A DNA stretch of 64,000 nt from Desulfoferrobacter suflitae (GTDB lineage Bacteria; Desulfobacterota; Syntrophobacteria; Syntrophobacterales; Syntrophobacteraceae): positions 1-64,000 of the forward strand of contig NZ_JAIBKA010000013.1 of the NCBI RefSeq assembly GCF_022603395.1, read 5' to 3'. The position numbers were made by a program, and so were the translations under genes. The notes beneath the pieces are model-generated. The model searched no databases. It saw only the letters and a list, made by a program, of their open reading frames with translations, and had not been told where the DNA came from. This document shows, one piece after another, positions 39,971-49,294 of this stretch. Every line of letters starts with the position of its first letter. The stretch's first letter is position 1.

Positions 39971-40276
39971 ATGAACCACGCTTTATTCTTTCTTTTGTTA
40001 CCTGTCATTGCCGGCCTGGCACTTGGGTTTTTCTTTTTCGGAACCCTTTGGATGACAGTCAGGCGCATTCCCCGTGCAAAACGTCCGCAGCTCTTCCTGC
40101 TGCTGAGCTTCTGGCTGCGCATGGGAATGGTTGTACTGGGATTCTACCTGGTCATGCACGGCAGCTGGCAGCGGCTCCTGGCATGTGCAGCCGGTTTCAT
40201 GATCATGCGGCGGATCATGGTCAAACGGTTGGGACCTGAAAGGGGATACCTGAGGATGAAAAGTTCCACCCTGTGA
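39971..40276 (+). CDS. atpR: N-ATPase subunit AtpR
   Basis: 101 aa with three predicted helices (FFLLLPVIAGLALGFFFF; LFLLLSFWLRMGMVVLGF; RLLACAAGFMIM). It carries a basic patch and conserved Arg in the second helix. AtpR is found only in N-ATPase operons, directly before atpB, as here, and is proposed to contact the c-ring. Confidence 0.85.
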   Translation: MNHALFFLLLPVIAGLALGFFFFGTLWMTVRRIPRAKRPQLFLLLSFWLRMGMVVLGFYLVMHGSWQRLLACAAGFMIMRRIMVKRLGPERGYLRMKSSTL

Positions 40277-40341
40277 AGCGGGGTTAACCGCTCTCGCCAT
40301 TGGATGAGCAAAGATGGGCCGAATTAGTTACGGGAGACGAC

Positions 40342-41061
40342 ATGCACATCACACCCGATCAGATCGTATTCTGGCAATGGCATTGGGCATCCCTCAACGC
40401 GACCATTGTGGTCACGTGGGTGGTGATGATCGCCATGGCCTTTGGCGCCTGGCTGGTCACCCGGGAGCTGTCAAGCGGCATGAAGCTGTCGCGCTTCCAA
40501 AACCTGCTGGAAGTCATCGTCGTTCATGCGAGAGAACAAATCCGTGACGTGACCCGGCAGGATCCCGGCCCCTACCTGCCGTTCATCGGTACTCTCTTTC
40601 TGTTCATTGCGGTTGCCAATATCCTCACCATCGTGCCGGGCTACCAGGCACCCACCGGTTCCCTATCCACGACGGCAGGCCTGGCCCTCTGTGTTTTCCT
40701 GGCAGTACCGGCTTACGGCATTCGCAAGCGTGGCGCAGCGGGTTATTTCAAGCAGTACCTCAAGCCGTCGGTGTTCATGCTGCCGTTCAACGTCCTCGGC
40801 GAACTGTCTCGGACTTTGGCCCTGGCTGTGAGGTTGTTTGGAAACGTCATGAGCGGAACCATGATTGCGGCCATACTGCTCGCCATAGCCCCCCTTATTT
40901 TTCCCATCGTGATGCAGGTTCTCGGCCTTTTGACGGGACTGATTCAAGCCTATATTTTCGCCATACTTGCCACCGTATACATCGCCGCTGCAACCAAAGT
41001 GCAGCAGAAGCGCGAAGGATCTGAACCAGATCAGCAGAAAGGAGAGATTTCCAATGGATAG
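40342..41061 (+). CDS. atpB: N-type Fo ATPase a subunit
   Basis: 239 aa from ATG 40342, preceded by CGGGAG five bases away; a TTG at 40300 is less likely. About five helices. The essential stator arginine lies in LALAVRLFGNVMSG. YLPFIGTLFLFI and the C-terminal GLIQAYIFAILATVYI are typical of subunit a. It overlaps atpE by 8 bp. Confidence 0.93.
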   Translation: MHITPDQIVFWQWHWASLNATIVVTWVVMIAMAFGAWLVTRELSSGMKLSRFQNLLEVIVVHAREQIRDVTRQDPGPYLPFIGTLFLFIAVANILTIVPGYQAPTGSLSTTAGLALCVFLAVPAYGIRKRGAAGYFKQYLKPSVFMLPFNVLGELSRTLALAVRLFGNVMSGTMIAAILLAIAPLIFPIVMQVLGLLTGLIQAYIFAILATVYIAAATKVQQKREGSEPDQQKGEISNG

Positions 41062-41332
41062 CCTGAGTCTGATTGGCATGGTTTCCATCATTACAGCGGG
41101 TCTGACCATTGCGATTGGAGCGATTGGCCCGGCACTGGGAGAGGGGCGGGCGCTGGCCCAGGCGCTGCTTTCAATCGCCCAGCAACCCGACGAAGCCAAC
41201 ACCATCACTCGAACTCTGTTTGTTGGCCTGGCAATGGTTGAATCGACGGCCATTTATTGTTTTGTGGTCTCCATGATTTTGATCTTCGCCAATCCTTTCT
41301 GGAATTATCTCGTTTCCAAGGCAGGAGGTTAA
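41054..41332 (+). CDS. atpE: N-type Fo ATPase c subunit, probably Na+-binding
   Basis: 92 aa, two helices; GGAGAG precedes the ATG. The ion site in helix 2 reads MVESTAIY, with Glu-Ser-Thr and Tyr as in Na+-binding c subunits. Helix 1 reads GPALGEG, with Glu where the Ilyobacter Na+ c subunit has Gln. This pattern favours Na+, though it does not prove it. Confidence 0.93.
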   Translation: MDSLSLIGMVSIITAGLTIAIGAIGPALGEGRALAQALLSIAQQPDEANTITRTLFVGLAMVESTAIYCFVVSMILIFANPFWNYLVSKAGG

Positions 41333-41335
41333 GCC

Positions 41336-42127
41336 GTGCTGATTGATTGGTTCACGGTCGCAGCGCAGATCCTGAACTTTTTGATTCTGGTTGCACTGCT
41401 CAAGAAGTTCCTCTACGCTCCGATCATGCGTGCGATGGATGAACGTGAAGCAAAAATTGCCGAGCGGCTGGCAGATGCCAGGCGGGAGAAGCAGGAAGCT
41501 GAGCGGGAAGCTGAGGTATTCCGCAGGAAAAATCGCGAATTCGATGCCCGGCGTGAACAAATGATGCAGCAGTCGAAAGCCGAAGCGGAAGCTCACCGCA
41601 AAGAGCTGCTGCACCGGGTACGCAGTGAGATAGAGCAGAAAAAGCGGGATTGGCGGGAGGCAGTGGCGCGAGAACAGGAGGCTTTCCTGCGAGACTTGCG
41701 CAGCCGTGCGGGGGAAAATATCCTCGCTATTTCCCGTCAGGCCCTCAAGGATTTGGCCGATCAGCGGATGGAAAGGCAGGTCGTGCAGGTTTTTTTGCGA
41801 CGTCTGGAGGATGCCGATTCCGCCCCCATGAAAGACTTTGATGATCCCGGCGGAGATAAACAGGAGCCCATGACTGTTTTCAGCGCCTTCGAACTGCCGG
41901 GCGATCTGCGCGAACGGATCATCGCGGGGGTTCAGCATTGGCTGGGAGCTTCAGTGGCGCTCGACTTCCAGGTCTCAAGGGACCTGATAAGCGGTATCGA
42001 GCTCAGAGCAAACGGGCGCAAAGTGGCCTGGCATCTTAAAGATTACCTCGATTCTCTGGAAGAAAGCATGCGCAGCGCAATGGATGAGGTTGCCGATTTT
42101 ACATATCGGACACCGGCCAGGGAATGA
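41336..42127 (+). CDS. atpF: N-type ATPase b subunit with delta-like C-terminus
   Basis: 263 aa from GTG 41336, far longer than a standard b subunit (about 160 aa). One N-terminal helix ([20 protein letters not shown]) leads into a long charged coiled coil to about 160. Residues 180-250 ([21 protein letters not shown] region) resemble the C-terminal half of the delta/OSCP subunit. No atpH gene is present in the cluster, so this part probably replaces delta in the stator. It overlaps atpA by 4 bp. Confidence 0.88.
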   Translation: MLIDWFTVAAQILNFLILVALLKKFLYAPIMRAMDEREAKIAERLADARREKQEAEREAEVFRRKNREFDARREQMMQQSKAEAEAHRKELLHRVRSEIEQKKRDWREAVAREQEAFLRDLRSRAGENILAISRQALKDLADQRMERQVVQVFLRRLEDADSAPMKDFDDPGGDKQEPMTVFSAFELPGDLRERIIAGVQHWLGASVALDFQVSRDLISGIELRANGRKVAWHLKDYLDSLEESMRSAMDEVADFTYRTPARE

Positions 42128-43710
42128 ATCGCAGAAGCCCGGAAAGCCGGAGCTACGGATCGATGACGAAAAACAATGAGCAACGGCCGCTCAACGAGAT
42201 CATAGATGGTGTTTTTTCCCCTTTGCAGAAGATTCTCGCAGACAGCGCCGCCCACATAAGAGTCAGCGAGTTTGGTACGGTTAAGTTCGTTGGCCAGGGG
42301 ATTGCCCGAGTTGCAGGCCTTCCGCAGGTTCAATCGGAAGAGCTGGTCGTGTTCCCAGGCAATCTGGCCGGCATGGTCTTCAACGTGGATCCTCATGAAG
42401 TGGGCATCATCCTGCTGGATGAAAGCGAACTGCTGACGGCCGGCAGTGAAGTGAGGCGAACCGGCAGGACGCTGGATGTGCCGGTAGGAGAAAATCTGCT
42501 CGGCAGGGTGGTCGATGCCATCGGTCGTCCGTTGGACGATCAGGGTGCCGTGCGGGCGGCAGAGCGACGTCCCATTGAAAGGGATGCTCCGGCTATAATG
42601 GATCGTTTGCCGGTGACGGTTCCCCTTCAAACCGGCATCAAGGTCCTGGATGCGCTTATTCCCATTGGGCGCGGTCAACGGGAATTGATTCTCGGCGATC
42701 GGCAAACGGGCAAGACCGCCATCGCTCTGGATACCATCATCAACCAGGCGGACAAACAGGTCATTTGTATTTACTGCGCCATCGGACAGCGCGGCTCATC
42801 GGTTGCCAAGATCATCGACGATCTCAGGCGACTCAATGCCATGGACTATTCGGTGGTGGTTGTGGCGGAAGGCCATGCCCCCCCCGGACTACAGTTTGTG
42901 GCTCCCTATGCTGCAACGTCAATGGCTGAATACTTCATGGAACTGGGGCATGACGTATTGGTGGTCTACGACGACTTGACGCGACACGCCCGTGCGTACC
43001 GCGAACTCTCTTTGCTGTTGCGGCGCCCGCCAGGACGGGAAGCTTTCCCCGGTGATATATTTTACATTCACTCGCGCCTCCTCGAGCGCTCCACGCATCT
43101 TGCCGAACACCACGGGGGCGGTTCGCTGACGGCCCTTCCCATTGTGGAAACGGAAGCGCAAAACATATCAGCCTACATTCCAACCAACTTGATTTCCATT
43201 ACCGACGGGCAGATTTACCTGTCTCCCACCCTGTTTCAGAAAGGCATCATGCCGGCGGTCGATGTAGGCAGGTCCGTTTCGAGGGTCGGGGGCAAGACTC
43301 AGTTGCCGGCTTACCGGGCGGTTGCCGGAGATCTGCGATTGAGTTATTCGCAATTTGAAGAGTTGGAAGCGTTCGCCCGCTTTGGAACCCGCCTGGACGA
43401 GGACACGCGCAAGACTCTGGAACGCGGCAGAAGGGTCCGGGAAATCTTCAAACAGTCACAATATGAGCCACTGTCGGCGCCCGAGCAGATCAGTATTCTG
43501 GTTGCGTTGAATGAGGGATTGTTTGACCGGTTCGCCGTGGATCGGGTCGCTGAAGCTGAGAGGGCGATCCGAGCGGCATGCCGGGAGCATTTGCCGGATG
43601 TCTTTGAACTAATCGCAGGCGGGGAGAAACTGCACCAGGAGCACCTAGATCGACTGCTGACGGTCGCCCGGGAAGCCATTCTTCAGGGGGTGGACCATGG
43701 AGACCGTTGA
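42124..43710 (+). CDS. atpA: N-type F1 ATPase alpha subunit
   Basis: 528 aa, starting in the ATGA overlap with atpF, or possibly at ATG 42163. P-loop [11 protein letters not shown], then [31 protein letters not shown] and the C-terminal helical domain are complete. Confidence 0.95.
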   Translation: MNRRSPESRSYGSMTKNNEQRPLNEIIDGVFSPLQKILADSAAHIRVSEFGTVKFVGQGIARVAGLPQVQSEELVVFPGNLAGMVFNVDPHEVGIILLDESELLTAGSEVRRTGRTLDVPVGENLLGRVVDAIGRPLDDQGAVRAAERRPIERDAPAIMDRLPVTVPLQTGIKVLDALIPIGRGQRELILGDRQTGKTAIALDTIINQADKQVICIYCAIGQRGSSVAKIIDDLRRLNAMDYSVVVVAEGHAPPGLQFVAPYAATSMAEYFMELGHDVLVVYDDLTRHARAYRELSLLLRRPPGREAFPGDIFYIHSRLLERSTHLAEHHGGGSLTALPIVETEAQNISAYIPTNLISITDGQIYLSPTLFQKGIMPAVDVGRSVSRVGGKTQLPAYRAVAGDLRLSYSQFEELEAFARFGTRLDEDTRKTLERGRRVREIFKQSQYEPLSAPEQISILVALNEGLFDRFAVDRVAEAERAIRAACREHLPDVFELIAGGEKLHQEHLDRLLTVAREAILQGVDHGDR

Positions 43711-44578
43711 ACAGCTCAGACGAAAAATAACCAGTGCCGAAGACTTGCAGTCGGTCGTTCGGACCATGAAAGCGCTTGCAGCAGTGAGCATCCGCCAATA
43801 TGAAAAGGCTCTGGAATCCCTTGCCCACTATTACCGAACCATCTCTTTGGGATTACAGGTGGTGGTGAAGAATGATCCCTCCCTGTATTCGAGGGATTGG
43901 CAAACCGAAAGGGGAGCCCGGCTTTCCGTTATTCTGGGATCGGACTACGGAATGGTAGGCCAATTCAACGACCAGGTCGTCTCTTATGCCATGGAACGGA
44001 TCGCTCCGGCTGGAGCGCAGGTTGGGATCTGGGCAATGGGAGAAAGGGTAGTGGCCCGGCTGGAGAGATGGGGACGTGGCGCCGATCATATCTACTCCGC
44101 ACCAAGTTCGGTAAGCGGAGTGACCTCAGCCGTGCAGCACATGCTTTTGGACATCGAAGAGGCCAACCTGCAGCAGCGCCTTGAAGGGGTTGAATTCTTC
44201 TATAATCGGCCGTTGGCCGGCGCCGCATTCGAGCCCGCCTCCTTTCAGCTCCTGCCGATTGATCGCAGCTGGCTGCGCAGCCTCTCGCGGCAGGCATGGC
44301 CCAGTCGGGTTTTGCCCACCTTCAGCATGCAATCCCAAAGCCTCTTTTCGGCCTTGATCCGGCAGTTCCTGTTTGTTTCCATCTATAAGGCCATCACCGA
44401 ATCCCTGGCCAGCGAAAATGCCAGCCGCCTGGCGGCTATGCAGGGCGCTGAAAAAAACATTGACGAGCGGTTGGGCGAGCTTCAGTCGCGCTACCACCAG
44501 CAACGCCAAAGTGCCATTACCGAAGAGCTGATGGATGTGATTTCCGGCTTCGAGGCGCTGACCGGGGATAACGACTGA
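43697..44578 (+). CDS. atpG: N-type F1 ATPase gamma subunit
   Basis: 293 aa, overlapping atpA by 14 bp. It is the central stalk: N-terminal coiled coil ([22 protein letters not shown]), a Rossmann-like middle ([15 protein letters not shown]) and a C-terminal helix ([20 protein letters not shown]). It closes the ATPase cluster, which has no atpH. Confidence 0.92.
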   Translation: METVEQLRRKITSAEDLQSVVRTMKALAAVSIRQYEKALESLAHYYRTISLGLQVVVKNDPSLYSRDWQTERGARLSVILGSDYGMVGQFNDQVVSYAMERIAPAGAQVGIWAMGERVVARLERWGRGADHIYSAPSSVSGVTSAVQHMLLDIEEANLQQRLEGVEFFYNRPLAGAAFEPASFQLLPIDRSWLRSLSRQAWPSRVLPTFSMQSQSLFSALIRQFLFVSIYKAITESLASENASRLAAMQGAEKNIDERLGELQSRYHQQRQSAITEELMDVISGFEALTGDND

Positions 44579-44631
44579 CGGGGATTTGATGCGGGCAAAG
44601 TCAAACACATTGCCTCCGGTGAGGAGCGAGG

Positions 44632-45357
44632 GTGCTCGAGGTACAAGGACTTTCGGTCAAATACGGTGCACTGCAGGTGTTGCGCAGAGTCACCTTCCAC
44701 GTGGGCGCAGGTGAAATCGTTGCCCTGATTGGGGCCAACGGTGCCGGCAAGAGCACTCTGCTGAAAACCATCAGCGGCGTTATGCGCCCCTTCGAGGGAG
44801 TGATCCTCTTCCAACATGAGCCGATTCACAACCGGTCTGCGGAACGGATCGTTCAGCTGGGACTGGTCCAGGTTCCGGAGGCACGGCAGCTGTTTCCCAA
44901 TATGACCGTCCTGGAAAACCTGGAGTTGGGCGGTTATATGTACGGGCGCAAGTACGTGGCAGAAAGCCTGCCGACCATGTTCGAGCTTTTCCCTGTCCTG
45001 GTCGATCGACAGCAGCAAAAGGCGGGAACGCTGAGTGGCGGTGAACAGCAAATGCTGTCCATTGCGCGCGCACTCATGACCGACCCGCGGCTGCTCGTTC
45101 TGGATGAACCCTCGCTGGGACTCGCACCCCTTATGGTGGAAGAAATCTATCGAACCATCAAGGAACTCAGCGAGCGGGGGACGACCATACTGCTGGTCGA
45201 ACAAAATGCCATGGGAGCTTTGAGTATCGCTCAACGAGCCTACGTAATGGAAACCGGCCGAATCGTTCTGGCGGGGGAGGCGCAGGAATTGATGGAACAC
45301 GATGACGTTCAGAGAGCCTACCTGGGCAAAGACTATGCACACAAATGGGAAAGGTGA
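44632..45357 (+). CDS. livF: Branched-chain/aromatic amino acid ABC ATPase LivF
   Basis: 241 aa from GTG 44632 (GAGGAG upstream). P-loop GANGAGKST, signature LSGGEQQMLSIARAL and Walker B LLVLDEPSLGLAP are all canonical, unlike the altered signature of the LivG half encoded at 23340-24133. It is separated from livHMG by 20 kb and followed after 9 bp by a PaaK-like gene. It could share the operon of the ATPase upstream (53-bp gap). Confidence 0.94.
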   Translation: MLEVQGLSVKYGALQVLRRVTFHVGAGEIVALIGANGAGKSTLLKTISGVMRPFEGVILFQHEPIHNRSAERIVQLGLVQVPEARQLFPNMTVLENLELGGYMYGRKYVAESLPTMFELFPVLVDRQQQKAGTLSGGEQQMLSIARALMTDPRLLVLDEPSLGLAPLMVEEIYRTIKELSERGTTILLVEQNAMGALSIAQRAYVMETGRIVLAGEAQELMEHDDVQRAYLGKDYAHKWER

Positions 45358-45366
45358 CAAGCAGCC

Positions 45367-46689
45367 ATGCCGTTGAATCCCATTGACACTCTGTCACGCA
45401 AAGACATCCGTCAACTCCAGCTGGAACGGTTGCAGACAACCCTCAACCGGGCCTATTTCAACGTCGATTTTTACCGTCATCGTATGGATTCTCTTGAACT
45501 GTTGCCCGAAGACGTGGCCACCTTCGAAGACCTGCGACGTTTTCCCTTCACCACCCGCCGGGACCTGGCCGATCACTACCCCTATGGATTATTTGCGGTT
45601 CCATTGCGCAGCATCGTGCGCCTGAAGGTATCGAGTCCGATGCTGCGAGACCGCGGTCACCCCATTGTTGTTGGTTTCACCCGCCATGATGTCGGCATGT
45701 GGCAAGCACTTATGATGCGGCTTTACGAGCAGTTGGAGGTAACCGATCGAGATATTGTGCAGGTGGCTTTCAATTTCGCCCTGTTCCCGGGTGCTCTGAC
45801 TTTTAACCAGGCGGCCGAGAGCATCGGTGCGACGCTGGCTCCTTCCGCCACCATATCCGCCACCTTGCAACTGCAGATCATGCAGGACTTTCGCTCCACC
45901 GTCCTTGCCACCACAGCCGCCTTTGCCTTGCACCTGGCCGAAACCATGAAAAGGCAGCAACTGGAGCCCGCCAACCTGCATCTAAAAATTGTACTGATCG
46001 GCCCCGACCCGCTTGCCGAGGAAACCCGAACCCATCTCGAGCGCGCCTTTGGTGCTCCGGTCTACGGGCTTTACGGAGTGAGTGAAATGGTGGAGCCGGG
46101 CATCGCCGGCGAGTGCCCCGCAAAAAACGGACTGCACTGGGCGGAAGACCAGTTCCTCGCGGAAATCATCGATCCTGCCACGGGCGAGGCGGTGCGGCAG
46201 GGACAAGAAGGAGAACTGGTCATCACCACTCTAACTGCCGAAGGGTACCCCATCGTTCGATATCGAACGGGAGATGTTACCGTATGGCATGAGAGCCCTT
46301 GCCCGTGCGGCAGGAGCCTGGCGCGCATATCGCCCATCGCGCGCAGAACCGACAACCGCCTATCGGTCCGAGGTATCCCGTTATATCCCGAGCAGTTGGA
46401 AGCGATGCTCGCATCCATTGATCCGGCCATCGATGACCTGCGCCTGGTGGTGCATACCCGCCACGGCATCGGCGAACGGCTGGAAATCTTACTGGCTCGG
46501 CAGCCAGACAGGGAATTTTTGCAGGGGGGGCGCGCACACTACCAGGAATTCTTGCGCAGTCACGTGCGCCGTGCTTTGGGTCTGGGCGTACGAATCCAGC
46601 TGGTGGAACGAGATCGTCTGCCCAGGGAAGGCTTGATCCGCAAAACCATCTTCAAAAGAGCCGATACACCATACGATCAAAGACGCTGA
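45367..46689 (+). CDS. PaaK-like protein lacking the ATP-binding loop
   Basis: 440 aa, phenylacetate-CoA ligase fold over its full length: YFNVDFYRHR, FPFTTRRDL, GLYGVSEM, the hinge YRTGD with a CPCG cluster, and a C-terminal domain with GIPLYPEQLE. The adenylation loop, SSGTTGK in active family members and at residues 90-96 of the paralogue at 55689, reads SSPMLRDRGHPIV at the same place. The rest is unbroken, so this is a preserved but altered protein, perhaps non-ligase or a binding partner. It follows livF by 9 bp. Confidence 0.85.
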   Translation: MPLNPIDTLSRKDIRQLQLERLQTTLNRAYFNVDFYRHRMDSLELLPEDVATFEDLRRFPFTTRRDLADHYPYGLFAVPLRSIVRLKVSSPMLRDRGHPIVVGFTRHDVGMWQALMMRLYEQLEVTDRDIVQVAFNFALFPGALTFNQAAESIGATLAPSATISATLQLQIMQDFRSTVLATTAAFALHLAETMKRQQLEPANLHLKIVLIGPDPLAEETRTHLERAFGAPVYGLYGVSEMVEPGIAGECPAKNGLHWAEDQFLAEIIDPATGEAVRQGQEGELVITTLTAEGYPIVRYRTGDVTVWHESPCPCGRSLARISPIARRTDNRLSVRGIPLYPEQLEAMLASIDPAIDDLRLVVHTRHGIGERLEILLARQPDREFLQGGRAHYQEFLRSHVRRALGLGVRIQLVERDRLPREGLIRKTIFKRADTPYDQRR

Positions 46690-46734
46690 GCGGGATCGGC
46701 AAGAAAATCCAAACCGCTGAAAAACGGTCCTGCG

Positions 46735-46887
46735 TCACATACCATGGCTGGACCTTATTCTCGTGTTCATAGTCCCGCCATATTTCACCTGCGGCCCCTC
46801 CTCTCCCCTGCCGGCGTCACCGGTCGCACAACTCGTCAGGCAGCCCATCAGGACAATGAGCAGCAAAGCGACAAAAAAATCCTTCAT
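46735..46887 (-). CDS. Small lipoprotein, 50 aa
   Basis: This short frame encodes MKDFFVALLLIVLMGCLTSC, a hydrophobic leader with lipobox candidates at LMGC and LTSC, then a polar tail ending in RIRSSHGM. GGGGAG lies six bases before the ATG at 46887. It is 86 bp downstream of the sensor gene on the same strand and probably belongs to that operon. I do not recognise a family. Confidence 0.72.
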   Translation of the reverse strand: MKDFFVALLLIVLMGCLTSCATGDAGRGEEGPQVKYGGTMNTRIRSSHGM

Positions 46888-46973
46888 GCAAAACTCCCCT
46901 GGCTCTGGTTTTCACTTCCGCCCTTCGAGATAGACTCATCAGCGGCATGCAATCGACAACATGGTGCCGACCT

Positions 46974-48197
46974 CTAATCTTTGTAAATGTCAAAATCAGG
47001 ATAATACTTTTTGGCGCATTCCGGACAGATGCTGTGACTGAATTCGGCTTTGGAGTGTGCGCGGATGTATGCTTCCAATTGATTCCAATAGCCTTTGTCG
47101 TCCCTGATCTTCTTGCAATGGGTGCAAATGGGCAGCAGACCGCTGAGGGTCTTCACCTCCTGCAGGCTCTTCTCCAGTTTGGCGACCGTATTGGTGAGCT
47201 CAGCGTTGTATAGCTCAATGCGTTGAAAATTGTCCTCGATGACATCCAGCATGCGGACCAGTGCTCCGGCAATCCTGCTCATTTCCGAGCCGGAGTGCGA
47301 TTTCAGCGCAGCCAGCTTACGCCGAAGAGTATCCGGGGTTATGGTCGCGTCGGCATAACTCAGGATGAGATTGACAAGAGCGGAATATGGTTTCAGCTGA
47401 CGATGCAGAAAAAACAGCAGAAGACCCAGCAACACCAGGGCCGAGGCAATGGTGCTGGAATAAATCACCCGTTTTAGACTGATCAGCTGCATGAGATTCT
47501 GGTTGCGCGTGAACAGGATGGCCAGCCGGCAAGGGACATCGGTGTTCCCCTGGAACAATGCGGGCAGCTCCACCGAGTGAACAATCGCAGCAGCTTCCTG
47601 CGAACTGCTCGCAGTGAAGTCGGCGTGCGTGAACCGCAAAACAATGTTTTCCCCTTCCACCAAGGACTGCAGCATGCCTTCGTTGATTTTGCTGCTGACG
47701 CATACCAGGCCCACCGGAACATCATCGTATTTGCGCACCAGGCCCGCGATCACAAAGCTGACGGCCCCATCAACACGGCTTATGCCGCGGAAAGCGCCAT
47801 GCTGCAGAGCTGCTTGAAAATAATCGCTCTCTGCGATGCTGTCCCCAAATTTGAATTCTTCAGGTGAGCGTGACAGCACGATACCCTCCATGTCGGCAAA
47901 GATAATGCTGTCAACACTTCCAATGAAATCGTTGCTCAGATCGAATAATACTTCATTGTCAGCCGAGGCAATGGCGTTGCTCACCTGCGTCGACTTGGAC
48001 AACACCGCCTTCGCCGTATCCAGCTGCTTGATCAGAGCAAGAATGTTTGCTTCCACAGCCTTGGCCTGAGTCGCATAATTTTCTTTGACCGCCTGCTCGT
48101 ATTCCTGCGTCACTTCCTGGACTTTGATCATATCCACAGCAAGAAACAGCGCCACGGGAATCAGTACCAGCAGCAACACTTTGGCGTATAATGTCAT
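46974..48197 (-). CDS. Membrane sensor with Cache-like input and Cys-rich output domain
   Basis: 407 aa. TM1 4-23, a periplasmic Cache-like domain about 30-245 (SIIFADMEGIVLSRSP; RVDGAVSFVIAGLV), TM2 near 250-270, a helical linker, a coiled coil, then LPICTHCKKIRDDKGYWNQL and SHSICPEC at the end. The last part, with two CxxC pairs, occurs at the C-terminus of many deltaproteobacterial sensors in place of a kinase domain and may bind zinc. No kinase or GGDEF motif is present, so output is unclear. It starts 3 bp after a PhnD-like gene. Confidence 0.85.
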   Translation of the reverse strand: MTLYAKVLLLVLIPVALFLAVDMIKVQEVTQEYEQAVKENYATQAKAVEANILALIKQLDTAKAVLSKSTQVSNAIASADNEVLFDLSNDFIGSVDSIIFADMEGIVLSRSPEEFKFGDSIAESDYFQAALQHGAFRGISRVDGAVSFVIAGLVRKYDDVPVGLVCVSSKINEGMLQSLVEGENIVLRFTHADFTASSSQEAAAIVHSVELPALFQGNTDVPCRLAILFTRNQNLMQLISLKRVIYSSTIASALVLLGLLLFFLHRQLKPYSALVNLILSYADATITPDTLRRKLAALKSHSGSEMSRIAGALVRMLDVIEDNFQRIELYNAELTNTVAKLEKSLQEVKTLSGLLPICTHCKKIRDDKGYWNQLEAYIRAHSKAEFSHSICPECAKKYYPDFDIYKD

Positions 48198-48200
48198 GGC

Positions 48201-49052
48201 TTATTCCAAGGCTTCTCTCATTGAGTCATAGAAGCGATCGTCCCTGACTTCAAAACCGGCCGCGCTCCACCCGAGGCTGTCTTGCATGGCCCGGTTGAAC
48301 TCATGATCGAGGGGCATGGACGTCAGGATTTTTCGATAGAGCAGTATTTTTTCATCCGGCATGCGCGCGGGCGCCACGATGGCATCGAGGGGAATCGGGG
48401 CCGACCGCTCGATGATGCTGAAAATGTCGCCATACTTGCGCACCGCAGTATAGTAAGTGCCGTCGGAAACCGCCCCGGCCTCGATGGACTTATTGACCAG
48501 AGCCTCGATCACCCGGTCGTGCCTCTTCAAGAAAAAGACTTTGGCGAAGTAGCGCGAAGCGTCTATTCCCTTGCGCTTGAGGATCATATTGGGGTAGGCG
48601 TAACCCGAAGTGGAGCCAATGTCGGTGAAGGCAAAATTGCCCCCCCTGGCGTCTTCCAGGCTGGATATCCCGGAACTTTTCAAGGTGATGACAAATGACT
48701 GATAATAGGGCGTCACTTCGCCCGTCTCTTCGTTCCGTTCCCTGTAAGTGGCGATGTATTTCAGGGCGGGGTGTTCAGCCTTGATCTTGATGTAGTTCAC
48801 CGGATTGATCCAGGCGATATCCACGGTTTCGTTCTTGAGACGCTCGGACAGCTCCACATAGTCCCTGGTTACGATAGCAGTGAATTTTTCGCCGCTTTGC
48901 TCCGTCAGATAACGGGCCATGACCTGCATGGGAATGATGAGCTTCTTGGGGTTGTTGGAAGGGTATATGGCTAACTTGAGATCGCTTGCCCGGACTCCGG
49001 ACGAAACCAGGAGCAATAGAATCGCAGCGGCTGAGAGTATGCTTTTTATCAT
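48201..49052 (-). CDS. PhnD-like periplasmic binding protein
   Basis: 283 aa from ATG 49052, a start that gives a clean signal peptide (MIKSILSAAAILLLLVSSGVRA) cleaved before SDLKLAIYP. The fold is PhnD-like: NETVDIAWINPVNYI, FTDIGSTSGYAYPN, and EAGAVSDGTYY. It has no permease or ATPase neighbours and is coupled to the membrane sensor gene (3-bp gap). The arrangement repeats that at 15271-18641 with a different signalling partner. Confidence 0.87.
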   Translation of the reverse strand: MIKSILSAAAILLLLVSSGVRASDLKLAIYPSNNPKKLIIPMQVMARYLTEQSGEKFTAIVTRDYVELSERLKNETVDIAWINPVNYIKIKAEHPALKYIATYRERNEETGEVTPYYQSFVITLKSSGISSLEDARGGNFAFTDIGSTSGYAYPNMILKRKGIDASRYFAKVFFLKRHDRVIEALVNKSIEAGAVSDGTYYTAVRKYGDIFSIIERSAPIPLDAIVAPARMPDEKILLYRKILTSMPLDHEFNRAMQDSLGWSAAGFEVRDDRFYDSMREALE

Positions 49053-49294
49053 GCCCGGCCCCCCTTTGCAGCAATGAACAAGCCATTTGTGTTTTTGACC
49101 ATAGCACACCTGCCTTAAGGCTTCCCGAAAATCAATGGCAAGCGTAACCGCAAGATTTGCTCTTCTGCGCAGAAAAATTGATCATTTTCGCCACGCTGGG
49201 AGATCCCTTCGAGCCGGGGTCATGGAATTGAGCCAGGCTACCGAATGATCCAGGTCGAAATTCTGCTGTCCAAGATGAGCCTCTTGTTTTTCAC

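Noticed and set aside
46744-46977. 77-aa plus-strand frame after the PaaK-like gene
   Set aside because: No ribosome site, and composition fits the complement of the 50-aa lipoprotein gene, which has better signals.
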